Shown here in pieces: positions 6,783-12,049 of a DNA stretch of 12,049 nt. The stretch comes from CAMLHP01 sp035712285 (lineage in GTDB: Bacteria > Gemmatimonadota > Gemmatimonadetes > Gemmatimonadales > GWC2-71-9): NCBI GenBank assembly GCA_035712285.1, contig DASTBA010000093.1:1-12049 (forward strand), in the 5' to 3' direction. The notes beneath the pieces were generated by a model that saw only the letters and a list, made by a program, of their open reading frames with translations, ran no database searches and was not told where the DNA came from. Within the stretch, counting starts at the first letter, position 1. Each line of letters starts with the position of its first letter. A program made the position numbers and the translations under genes.

Positions 6783-7586
6783 CTACCTCCCGATTTTCCA
6801 CACCGTGAATACCATTCCATTCACTTCCAGCAGCGGTACCTGTAGCCCGCGGCCCACCGTTGACACGCGCTCGGCTGCCCGTGTGGTGATGCTGGCCTCT
6901 TCGAGTGGCATCCCGCTGCCAGTGGTGGCGGACTGCGTTGCCAGGCCGAACCCGTAAGGTTGATTCGAGATCGCCACCAACCCGCGCACCTGGCCACCAG
7001 CGGCGGTGGCCAGCGCCTCGGCGCTTTGCCGTGCCTTGCCGAACGCCAGTGCCTCGGCGCGCCGTTCCGCTTCGTCGCGGCAGGTGCACTCGAAATCGGC
7101 GTCCGACACCTCGAAGATGGGGTGATTGCGGAGCTGTCCCAGCGCAGCCGTGATCGTGCTGCGTCCCGACAGCGTCACCTTCACCTCGCGCACGCGCTGC
7201 CGGTCTTGGGGGCTATCGGACCGGGCGTACACCCAGGGCTCCTCGTCGGTGAACCGCAGGACCGCGGCTGGGGCGCCGGCATTCCGCAGCAGCGTGTCCA
7301 GGGCAGCCACCGCCTTGTCGTCCTCGGCCTTCTGGGCATCACCGCGTGCGGCGCCGAGGGTCCAGCGAATCGTGAGGGTGCCGGAATCAGCCGGTACCTG
7401 GAGGGTGGCGGTGCCGGTAATGGTCACGGTGGGTTCCGCCTCGATCCGGCCTTGAGTCTGGGCCAGCGCGGGCAGCGGAACCAGGGCCAGGCCGACCATC
7501 AAGGCTGTCGCGAATGAGGCACGGTTCACGAATCTTTGGACCCGGGACTCGGGGCCTGCTGCCTTCCTGCACATGAGTACTCGCAT
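6783..7586 (-). CDS. Exported SIMPL (DUF541) domain protein
   Basis: The protein has 267 residues. A signal peptide with a long basic N-region runs to about residue 42 (ATALMVGLALVPLPALA). The SIMPL/DUF541 domain follows, starting with PTVTITGTATLQVPADSGTL at about 52-71. It continues with the helical segment AQKAEDDKAVAALDTLLRNAG, then the paired helix DEAERRAEALAFGKARQSAEALATAAG and GQVRGLVAISNQP. Family members are periplasmic or membrane-associated; their biochemical role is poorly known. The close pair C167 and C169 (FECTCRDE) is not a family hallmark I know and could be a disulfide or metal site. The start at 7586 is supported by AGGAG 7 nt upstream. The HNH gene upstream is on the same strand but 304 bp away, with a strong inverted repeat between them. 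Confidence 0.87.
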   Translation of the reverse strand: MRVLMCRKAAGPESRVQRFVNRASFATALMVGLALVPLPALAQTQGRIEAEPTVTITGTATLQVPADSGTLTIRWTLGAARGDAQKAEDDKAVAALDTLLRNAGAPAAVLRFTDEEPWVYARSDSPQDRQRVREVKVTLSGRSTITAALGQLRNHPIFEVSDADFECTCRDEAERRAEALAFGKARQSAEALATAAGGQVRGLVAISNQPYGFGLATQSATTGSGMPLEEASITTRAAERVSTVGRGLQVPLLEVNGMVFTVWKIGR

Positions 7587-7593
7587 TGTGCCG

Positions 7594-7598
7594 CTCCT
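7594..7598 (-). promoter_or_regulatory. Ribosome binding site of the SIMPL gene
   Basis: On the minus strand AGGAG lies 7 nt before the ATG at 7586. It decides this start over the internal ATG four codons later, which would give a shorter signal-peptide N-region. Confidence 0.65.
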
Positions 7599-7685
7599 GA
7601 AGGAGGTAGGACATGCATAGCACTCGCAGATGACCGGCGCGCGCGCGGAGAGATTGCGAGTTGATGACGACCGGATGTGAGTTCG

Positions 7686-7708
7686 GTGTCAGGTGTCAGG
7701 CGTCTGAC
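7686..7708. repeat. Short tandem and inverted repeat
   Basis: GTGTCAG occurs twice in tandem (7686-7692, 7693-7699). The second copy forms part of the inverted repeat GTCAG-GCGT-CTGAC (7695-7708). It sits 11 nt from the larger inverted repeat at 7720-7805. Confidence 0.6.
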
Positions 7709-7719
7709 GCGGGGGAGAT

Positions 7720-7805
7720 GCGTGACGGGGTGAATGTCGCACGAGGTGGCGGGATGCGGTCGTGCGCCCGGCGCTACCGGGTTGCCTGCGACACACCCGT
7801 CACGC
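7720..7805. repeat. Long imperfect inverted repeat, candidate structured element
   Basis: The left arm (7720-7741) starts GCGTGACGGGGTG and ends TGTCGCA. The right arm (7787-7805, TGCGACACACCCGTCACGC) pairs with it along all 19 of its bases, with only a 3-nt excess in the left arm. The 45-nt interior holds a second hairpin, CCCGG-CGCTA-CCGGG (7767-7781). It also holds an alternative pairing, GCACGA (7739-7744) with TCGTGC (7760-7765), which competes with the main stem. It lies in the 304-bp gap between the HNH and SIMPL genes, both on the minus strand. It could be an RNA leader, a terminator-like structure or a mobile palindromic repeat; no match to a known riboswitch was recognised. No gene is convincing in the rest of this gap. 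Confidence 0.7.
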
Positions 7806-7890
7806 TGTCTGCGGATTCTCCGGCTCGCCAGCTTCGCTGTTTCGCGGCGGTCCGTCGGCACCTTCAGGCGATGCAACGGGGCCGCCGACC

Positions 7891-8832
7891 TCAAGTTCCG
7901 GCATAGATGTGTTCCCTGTGCCAGTCGAGATAGGCAGGGTCAGGTCGCAACTGCCGTATTGCTGGCAACATGAGGCTCTTGCCGTGATAGGGATAATAGC
8001 TTCTGCCGTTTTGATAGTCCTGCTTGAGTCTCGGACTCACCTCGAAGCGATAGTCGGGTGCGACGGTCAGATATCCCTGATCGAAGAGCCTGTGAAAATC
8101 CGCTCGTAGCAGCAGGCCATTCGTCACTTCATGCGGCCCATCGCTCGTGTATGAACGGATGTGCGCGGCTTCGAGCGCAGGAAGGCTGTGCTCTCCGGTC
8201 ACCGCGCAGGCGCGGCCGTAGGCATCCATCACCGCAATGCGAAACGTGCCTTGGCCGAGACGCGGTCGCACTGGAATGGGAGCTCCGTATCTGGGCGTGG
8301 TGCGAGTCGGCAGGATATCGTCAAGCGCGGGTGCCCGGCGGTTGGGCGGTCTGACACGTGCCAGGCACTCAGTCCAGATTCTCGCCCCCTCACCTTTGCT
8401 GAGGTCATAGCCCTTGTCGGACACAGTACGTGCATGCCAGTCCGCCGGCTGCGCAACCCAGTCGGCCTCGGTGAAGAAAGTGGGCTGAACAATCAGCGCA
8501 CACCCTATGTCGGAATGCGATGGCCCACCGAATCGGATCCGTTCGCGGATCGCCCTGACGCGCTGCCGGAGTTCCGGCAGGGAGTCGCACCCATTGCCAA
8601 AGCCGAATGTGTCCCAGGCCAGCCAGTCCGGGAGACCGGTGTAGCGGGCAAAGAAGCCAAACCCGCAGATGACGTTGTAGGGCGCTTTGAGCTTGAAGAA
8701 GAACGGCGAAAACTCCGGTACGCTGAGAGGGCGTCGCGCGGAAGGTTTCCAAAAATTCACTTCCTCCAGCTCTGGATGAGCTCGGAGGTGTGTGTACCAG
8801 CCGAAGTCCGTTACCGCCACCGTACCGTGCAT
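7891..8832 (-). CDS. HNH endonuclease with conserved N-terminal domain
   Basis: The protein has 313 residues. The C-terminal HNH nuclease domain spans about residues 195-265: FRIAVMDAYGRACAVTG, LEAAHIRSY, GPHEVTNGLLLRADFHRLFD. H224, N238 and H247 are the likely catalytic and metal-binding residues. A single cysteine (C209) replaces the two CxxC pairs of zinc-stabilised HNH enzymes. The N-terminal half is also conserved in this HNH class: VTDFGWYTHL, EVNFWKP, FFFKLKAPYNVICGFGFFA, LAWDTFGFGNG, IGCALIV. It may be a DNA-recognition module, possibly of a PUA/EVE-like fold that reads modified bases; that is an inference. A likely role is restriction of foreign DNA. No methyltransferase is in the window, so it would be stand-alone or modification-dependent. 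The start at 8832 has a modest GAAGGG site upstream. Confidence 0.88.
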   Translation of the reverse strand: MHGTVAVTDFGWYTHLRAHPELEEVNFWKPSARRPLSVPEFSPFFFKLKAPYNVICGFGFFARYTGLPDWLAWDTFGFGNGCDSLPELRQRVRAIRERIRFGGPSHSDIGCALIVQPTFFTEADWVAQPADWHARTVSDKGYDLSKGEGARIWTECLARVRPPNRRAPALDDILPTRTTPRYGAPIPVRPRLGQGTFRIAVMDAYGRACAVTGEHSLPALEAAHIRSYTSDGPHEVTNGLLLRADFHRLFDQGYLTVAPDYRFEVSPRLKQDYQNGRSYYPYHGKSLMLPAIRQLRPDPAYLDWHREHIYAGT

Positions 8833-8888
8833 TGGTACCCTTCGGCGCTAGCCGCCGATGGTTGTCGCGATGCTCGGCGTCACCAGTC

Positions 8889-8929
8889 GCTTCAGCGACA
8901 TCAGCCGAGTCGTCGCTTCAGCGACGGAC
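8889..8929 (+). repeat. 41-nt palindromic intergenic repeat, copy 2
   Basis: It matches the minus strand of 3376-3416 at 39 of 41 positions. Two hairpins GTCGCT-TC-AGCGAC overlap it (8886-8899 and 8912-8925), 26 bp apart. It opens the 407-bp repeat-filled gap between the HNH and pyrE genes, in which no gene is convincing. Confidence 0.85.
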
Positions 8930-8957
8930 GCGCTGGGCATCGCGGACGGACCCCCGG

Positions 8958-9032
8958 ATTGCTTCGCCCCTTCGGGGCTCGCAATGACACGCGGGGACGA
9001 ACTCCGCGCTCTGGATCCCGGCTTTCGCCGGG
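8958..9032 (+). repeat. 75-nt duplicated palindromic element, copy A
   Basis: It matches 9111-9185 at 70 of 75 positions. It contains CGCCCC-TT-CGGGGC flanked by ATTGCTT and GCAATGAC, then the shared string ACACGCGGGGACGAACTCCG. It leads into the 26-nt hairpin family at 9012-9037. This resembles widespread intergenic elements often mistaken for short genes. Confidence 0.85.
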
Positions 9033-9037
9033 ATGAC
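9012..9037 (-). repeat. 26-nt hairpin repeat, same family as 1963-2031
   Basis: On the minus strand it reads GTCATCCCGGCG-AAA and then GCCGGGATCCA. This is the same GTCA...TCCA frame, length and stem position as the two copies at 1963-2031, with stem bases changed in pairs. It overlaps the end of the 75-nt element. Confidence 0.8.
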
Positions 9038-9048
9038 GGCGTCGGCAC

Positions 9049-9097
9049 AGTCGCCGCAGGCGACTCCCGTGCGCCGAGGCGCGGCTGTCAGCCGCGC
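9049..9097. repeat. Two adjacent perfect palindromes
   Basis: AGTCGCC-GCA-GGCGACT (9049-9065) is a perfect 7-bp inverted repeat. GCGCGGCTG-T-CAGCCGCGC (9079-9097) is a perfect 9-bp palindrome around one base. Both lie between the two copies of the 75-nt element, so the whole gap is a chain of potential hairpins. Confidence 0.75.
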
Positions 9098-9110
9098 GTA
9101 TTGCGGCCCG

Positions 9111-9185
9111 ATTGCTTCGCCCCTGCGGGGCCAGCAATGACACGCGGGGACGAACTCCGCGCTCTGGGTCCCGGCTTTCGCCGCG
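9111..9185 (+). repeat. 75-nt duplicated palindromic element, copy B
   Basis: It is offset by exactly 153 bp from copy A with five mismatches. Its 26-nt hairpin part (9165-9185) is cut short: the stem is broken at GCCGCG, and it continues into a different repeat family. Confidence 0.85.
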
Positions 9186-9196
9186 TTCGAGTCCGA

Positions 9197-9227
9197 GCTT
9201 CGGCCGCTTCGCTGCGCTCAGCGTGAC
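9197..9227 (-). repeat. 31-nt intergenic repeat beside pyrE, copy 1
   Basis: On the minus strand it begins GTCACGCTGAGCGCAGCGAA and matches 10751-10781 at 27 of 31 positions. A 12-mer, GCTGCGCTCAGC, is repeated at 9211-9222 and 9233-9244. The second copy contains the pyrE stop codon. Confidence 0.8.
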
Positions 9228-9239
9228 ATCGGGCTGCGC

Positions 9240-9803
9240 TCAGCCGCGCGATTCGCTGCCGAGTCCCATCTTGGTCACCGTCATGAGCGCCGCCACGGGA
9301 ACACCCGTCTCTTCGATCCTCCCCCGCCCTCCCTGCTCCCGGTCCACCACCGCCAGGACGCCCAGAACTTTCCCGCCCTCCTCCCGCACCGCCTGGATTG
9401 CCTGCAGCGCGCTGCCACCCGAGGTGATCACGTCCTCGATGACCACAACCCTGGAGCCCGAGCCGAAATTTCCCTCGATCCGCCGGCCAGTCCCATGCTC
9501 CTTGGCCGCCTTCCGCACGCTGAAGGCCTCGATCAGCGGCGGGCTGCCGAAGCTTGCTGCCGCAATGGCATAGGCCACTGGATCCGCACCCATGGTGAGG
9601 CCGCCCACGGCGGTCGGCGCCCACCCGGCTGCCCGGATCGCCGCCAAGCCGAGCTTCCCGATCAGCACCTGGCCCTCGGCGCTCATCGTGGTAAGTCGGC
9701 AGTCGATGTAGTAATTGGAAATCTGGCCCGAGGCCAGCGTGAAGGTGCCGCGCCTGACGCTCCGCGCGAGGAGCAGCTCGCGGAGCCGGTCGGTGTCGGT
9801 CAC
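9240..9803 (-). CDS. pyrE: Orotate phosphoribosyltransferase
   Basis: The protein has 187 residues and catalyses orotate plus PRPP to orotidine 5'-phosphate, the fifth step of pyrimidine synthesis, in the cytosol. The PRPP-binding motif VVVIEDVITSGGS is at residues 119-131 (E123, D124). The N-terminal substrate segment GTFTLASGQISNYYIDCR is at about 19-36. The mobile catalytic loop FSVRKAAKEHGTGRRIEG is at about 94-111, with the expected R97, K98, K101 and H103. The start is a GTG whose GTGA overlaps the stop of the kinase gene by 4 nt, a sign of translational coupling. The stop codon lies within a repeated 12-mer, so the last residues (GSESRG) may have been shaped by a repeat insertion. The window contains no other pyrimidine gene. 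Confidence 0.95.
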   Translation of the reverse strand: MTDTDRLRELLLARSVRRGTFTLASGQISNYYIDCRLTTMSAEGQVLIGKLGLAAIRAAGWAPTAVGGLTMGADPVAYAIAAASFGSPPLIEAFSVRKAAKEHGTGRRIEGNFGSGSRVVVIEDVITSGGSALQAIQAVREEGGKVLGVLAVVDREQGGRGRIEETGVPVAALMTVTKMGLGSESRG

Positions 9804-10690
9804 TCCCGCCCGAAGAGCGAGGTGAGGAAACCACCCTTCTTCTTCTCGTCCCGCGCCGCACTGCAGAACCCGGACACGAACTCGTCCACCGTCTTGCAGC
9901 GCTTGGCCCGGTCCCGCTCCAACCCCGCCATCACCGCATCCTCAAGCGCCGACGAGAACTTGAGCCCCTTGACCGCCTGATTCAGCGAGACCGGGTTTTC
10001 CTGTAGTAGTTGCTGGAACAACTCCCTCGGGTTCTTCCCCGTGAACGGCAGCACCCCCGTCAGGAGGTAGTAGGCAATGGTCGCCAGGCTGTACACGTCG
10101 GCCTGTTCGCCGACCAGTTCGCCCGAAAGTGTCTCTGGAGCGACGTACTGAAGCGTCCCCACAAAGAACCCTGCCCTGGTGAGCCGCTCCTCCGGGCTCA
10201 CCTCGGCGTCCCGGGCGATGCCGAAATCCAGGAGCTTGGCCTCCTGCGTCGCCGGGTTGTACATGATATTGGCCGGCTTGAGGTCCCGATGGATGATGCC
10301 AGCCCCGTGCGCCGCCGCCAGCGCGCCACCGATCTGCTCCACGATCGCCGCCGCCAGCGGGGGCGCCACCTTGCCCGACCGGGTGATGAACGTGGCCAGC
10401 GGCTCGCCCTCGGCCCACTCCAGCGCCAGGTAGTGGACCCCGTCGGACTCGCCATAATCGAACGTCCGCACGATCTTGGGGTGCGCCACCCGCTTGCCGT
10501 ATTCGGCCTCGCGGAGGAATCGCTTGACCGCCACCGGATCCTGCGCGAGCCGCGGCCGGAGTACCTTCACGGCCGCCGTCCCCCGCTCGGGATGCTCGGC
10601 ACGATAGACCGTAGCCGTTCCCCCCTCGCCGATATGCTTGACGAGGCGGTATCCCGCAATGGTGCGGCCGAGGTGGTTGTCGGAAGACAT
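9800..10690 (-). CDS. Eukaryotic-like serine/threonine protein kinase
   Basis: The protein has 296 residues and is almost entirely a Hanks-type kinase domain. It has the glycine loop GEGGTATVYRA (about 21-31), ATP-anchoring K42 in AAVKVL and a helix-C glutamate near E61. The catalytic loop is HRDLKPANI (H134-I142, D136 as base), followed by DFG at 155-157, GTLQYVAPE (178-186) and DVYS (198-201). All catalytic residues are present. There is no transmembrane segment, PASTA domain or other sensor, so it is probably a soluble kinase. The tail KKKGGFLTSLFGRE is basic then hydrophobic and could touch the membrane or a partner. The gene is directly upstream of pyrE, overlapping by 4 nt. The ribosome binding site at 10690 is weak. 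Regulation of nucleotide synthesis is possible but not shown. Confidence 0.93.
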   Translation of the reverse strand: MSSDNHLGRTIAGYRLVKHIGEGGTATVYRAEHPERGTAAVKVLRPRLAQDPVAVKRFLREAEYGKRVAHPKIVRTFDYGESDGVHYLALEWAEGEPLATFITRSGKVAPPLAAAIVEQIGGALAAAHGAGIIHRDLKPANIMYNPATQEAKLLDFGIARDAEVSPEERLTRAGFFVGTLQYVAPETLSGELVGEQADVYSLATIAYYLLTGVLPFTGKNPRELFQQLLQENPVSLNQAVKGLKFSSALEDAVMAGLERDRAKRCKTVDEFVSGFCSAARDEKKKGGFLTSLFGRE

Positions 10691-10750
10691 CGGCCTGCCA
10701 AGCTAGTGATATTGCGGGGGAGCAGCAAGCGGAGCCAGGGATTCCGGTGT

Positions 10751-10781
10751 GTCACCCTGAGCGAAGCGAAGGGACCGAAGC
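10751..10781 (+). repeat. 31-nt intergenic repeat, copy 2
   Basis: It begins GTCACCCTGAGCGAAGCGAA and matches the minus strand of 9197-9227 with four mismatches. It lies in the 133-bp gap between the divergent kinase and lipoprotein genes, where promoters for both must also fit. It is of the common intergenic type often translated by mistake into short ORFs. Confidence 0.8.
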
Positions 10782-10823
10782 CCTGCAGTGCTTGACCATC
10801 ACCGCCAACGGAGTCACACCCTC

Positions 10824-12049
10824 ATGCGCCGTCTCCCGCTCCTCGCGTCCCTCGTCGCCCTCGCCTCCTGCGGCAGCTGGACCCGCGTCGGCAACGAGAA
10901 GAGCCCGGCGCCGACCGAGGACGCGGTCGTTGACCTCCTCGATACGCAATCGTTCTACAAGAAGATCGGCCGCCTCTCCGGCGGCGGGAACTTCCCCTGG
11001 GTGGGGAGCGTGGCCTACGCCGCCGCCCCGCGTGACTCCACCACCGCCGTGATCGGGCTCTCGCTCCAGAACAGCACCCTCGGCTTCCAGCGCGAGGGCG
11101 ACGGCTTCGTGGCCCGCTACCACGTGGAGATCGGTTTCTCCCGGCCCGGCAGCGCCCCCGTGGGCATCAGCCGTGACGAACTGGTGCGGGTCGCCACGTT
11201 CAAGGAGACCCAGCGCACCGACGAGAGCGTCCTCTTCCAGCAGGCATTCCACCTGCCGCCCGCCCACTACACGCTCACCGTGACCCTGCGTGACCCGGCC
11301 ACCGGCGGCACCTCCACGGTGAGCCAGGAGACCGATGTGCCGGTGTTCGGGCCCGGCAGCTTCTCGGCGCCGCTGCTGGTCTACGCGGTGCGGGGCAGGG
11401 GAAGGCTCGACGACACCCTCTCCATGGTGCTCAACCCCCGGGGCTCGGTGCAGTTCGGTGGCGACACCATGCTGGCCTACATCGAGGGATACGACTTTCC
11501 GGGACCCACGAAGGTCCCGCTGGTGATGAAGAACGACAAGGACAGCGTGATGTTCAGCGACTCGATCTCGTTCACCGGCGGCCGCGCGGTGGAGAGCCAG
11601 GTGCTGAAGCTCCGGCCCGACAGCACCGCGCTGGGCCCGCTCACCCTGACGGTGGGAAGCGGTACGGCGGCGAAATCCACCACGGCGCTCGTCTCCTTCT
11701 CGCAGGCGTGGGTGGTGGCCAACTACTCGGAGATGGCCGATCTCCTGCGGTTCTTCGGTCACCAGGCGGCCATTGACTCGATCCGGAAGGCACCGGCCGA
11801 CCAGCGCCCCGCCATGTGGCTCAAGTTCTGGCATGCCACCGACCCCGATCCCAGCACGCCGGAGAACGAGGCGATGAACGCGTACTTCACGCGGATCGCC
11901 ATCGCCAACCAGCGGTTCCGCACCGAGGGCATTGCCGGCTGGCGCACCGACCGCGGCGAGGTGTACGTGGCCCTGGGCGAGCCGGACGATACCTACGAGA
12001 CGCAACCGGGCACCGAGGGCGGCCGCATCATCCGCTGGGACTACACCAG
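10824..12049 (+). CDS. GWxTD-domain lipoprotein, N-terminal part
   Basis: The frame starts at the ATG at 10824 and stays open to the right edge; 408 residues are visible. MRRLPLLASLVALASC is a lipoprotein signal with lipobox LASC and lipidated C16. A long beta-rich region follows (about 60-310). Then comes the family hallmark: FWHATDPDPSTPENEAMNAY, followed by GWRTDRGEVYVALGEPDDTY, with GWRTD at 372-376. GWxTD proteins are typical of Gemmatimonadota, Acidobacteriota and relatives; their role is not established, and location at the outer membrane or periplasmic face is inferred from the lipobox. A weak GGAG lies 10 nt before the ATG. A long antisense frame exists but carries no recognisable motif. 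Confidence 0.9.
   Translation, partial: MRRLPLLASLVALASCGSWTRVGNEKSPAPTEDAVVDLLDTQSFYKKIGRLSGGGNFPWVGSVAYAAAPRDSTTAVIGLSLQNSTLGFQREGDGFVARYHVEIGFSRPGSAPVGISRDELVRVATFKETQRTDESVLFQQAFHLPPAHYTLTVTLRDPATGGTSTVSQETDVPVFGPGSFSAPLLVYAVRGRGRLDDTLSMVLNPRGSVQFGGDTMLAYIEGYDFPGPTKVPLVMKNDKDSVMFSDSISFTGGRAVESQVLKLRPDSTALGPLTLTVGSGTAAKSTTALVSFSQAWVVANYSEMADLLRFFGHQAAIDSIRKAPADQRPAMWLKFWHATDPDPSTPENEAMNAYFTRIAIANQRFRTEGIAGWRTDRGEVYVALGEPDDTYETQPGTEGGRIIRWDYT

Noticed and set aside
6568..7089. Minus-strand frame of 173 residues overlapping the SIMPL gene
   Set aside because: It overlaps the SIMPL gene in another frame and its unique tail shows no recognisable domain.
7612..7632. Six-codon plus-strand ORF after a perfect AGGAGG
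   Set aside because: The AGGAGG belongs to a small palindrome with the SIMPL ribosome binding site on the other strand; nothing lies downstream on the plus strand for a leader peptide to control.
7526..7894. Minus-strand frame of 122 residues in the HNH-SIMPL gap
   Set aside because: It reads straight through the inverted repeat and overlaps the SIMPL start; basic, motif-free translation.
4522..8832. Defence island formed by the HipBA module and the HNH nuclease
   Set aside because: Unrelated genes (TfoX-like, SIMPL) and changes of strand lie between them; two common solo elements do not make a system.
9186..9200. Possible tRNA T-loop (GTTCGAGTCC)
   Set aside because: The flanking bases do not form a T stem and no anticodon or acceptor arm is present; it lies in the repeat mosaic.
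8881..9245. CRISPR array
   Set aside because: Repeat units are of different families, lengths and spacing, with no regular spacers and no cas genes.
10752..12005. 417-residue minus-strand frame opposite the lipoprotein
   Set aside because: No recognisable motif, while the plus frame has a lipobox and the GWRTD signature.

Overview
The window is a GC-rich bacterial chromosome segment, most likely from the phylum Gemmatimonadota. The main reasons are the GWxTD-domain lipoprotein at the right edge and the DUF5916 outer-membrane barrel at the left edge. Both families are common in Gemmatimonadota and nearby phyla, and the compact GC-rich coding style fits. The phylum call is an inference; Acidobacteriota or a related lineage remains possible.

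Layout. (1) 2-1933 (+): C-terminal part of a DUF5916 outer-membrane protein, cut by the left edge. (2) 2117-3262 (+): secreted two-domain multicopper oxidase of the ceruloplasmin/hephaestin type with all four copper motifs. (3) 3267-3341 (-): a small zinc-ribbon reading frame, probably a remnant. (4) 3451-4404 (-): exported metallo-beta-lactamase-fold hydrolase. (5) 4522-6169 (+): a HipBA-type module, in which an XRE regulator overlaps a HipA-family kinase by 8 nt. An AT-rich, palindrome-bearing control region separates it from the divergent hydrolase. (6) 6183-6500 (-): TfoX N-terminal-domain protein. (7) 6783-7586 (-): exported SIMPL (DUF541) protein. (8) 7891-8832 (-): HNH endonuclease with a conserved N-terminal domain. 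(9) 9240-10690 (-): Ser/Thr kinase followed by pyrE, overlapping by GTGA. (10) 10824 to the right edge (+): GWxTD lipoprotein, open at the edge.

Intergenic DNA is rich in short palindromic repeats. A 26-nt hairpin family occurs at 1963-2031 (two inverted copies), at 9012-9037, and as a partial copy at 9165-9185. A 41-nt repeat occurs at 3376-3416 and 8889-8929. A 75-nt element is duplicated at 8958-9032 and 9111-9185. A third family (31 nt) occurs at 9197-9227 and 10751-10781. A long imperfect inverted repeat (7720-7805) lies between the HNH and SIMPL genes and may form a branched structure.

Functionally this is mostly a patchwork of independent units: envelope and exported proteins, one toxin-antitoxin-like pair, one nuclease, and one kinase-pyrimidine-synthesis pair. 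I do not see a clear new multi-gene system. The leads most worth checking are the 7720-7805 structure, the hip control region, the kinase-pyrE coupling, and the compensated hairpin repeats.
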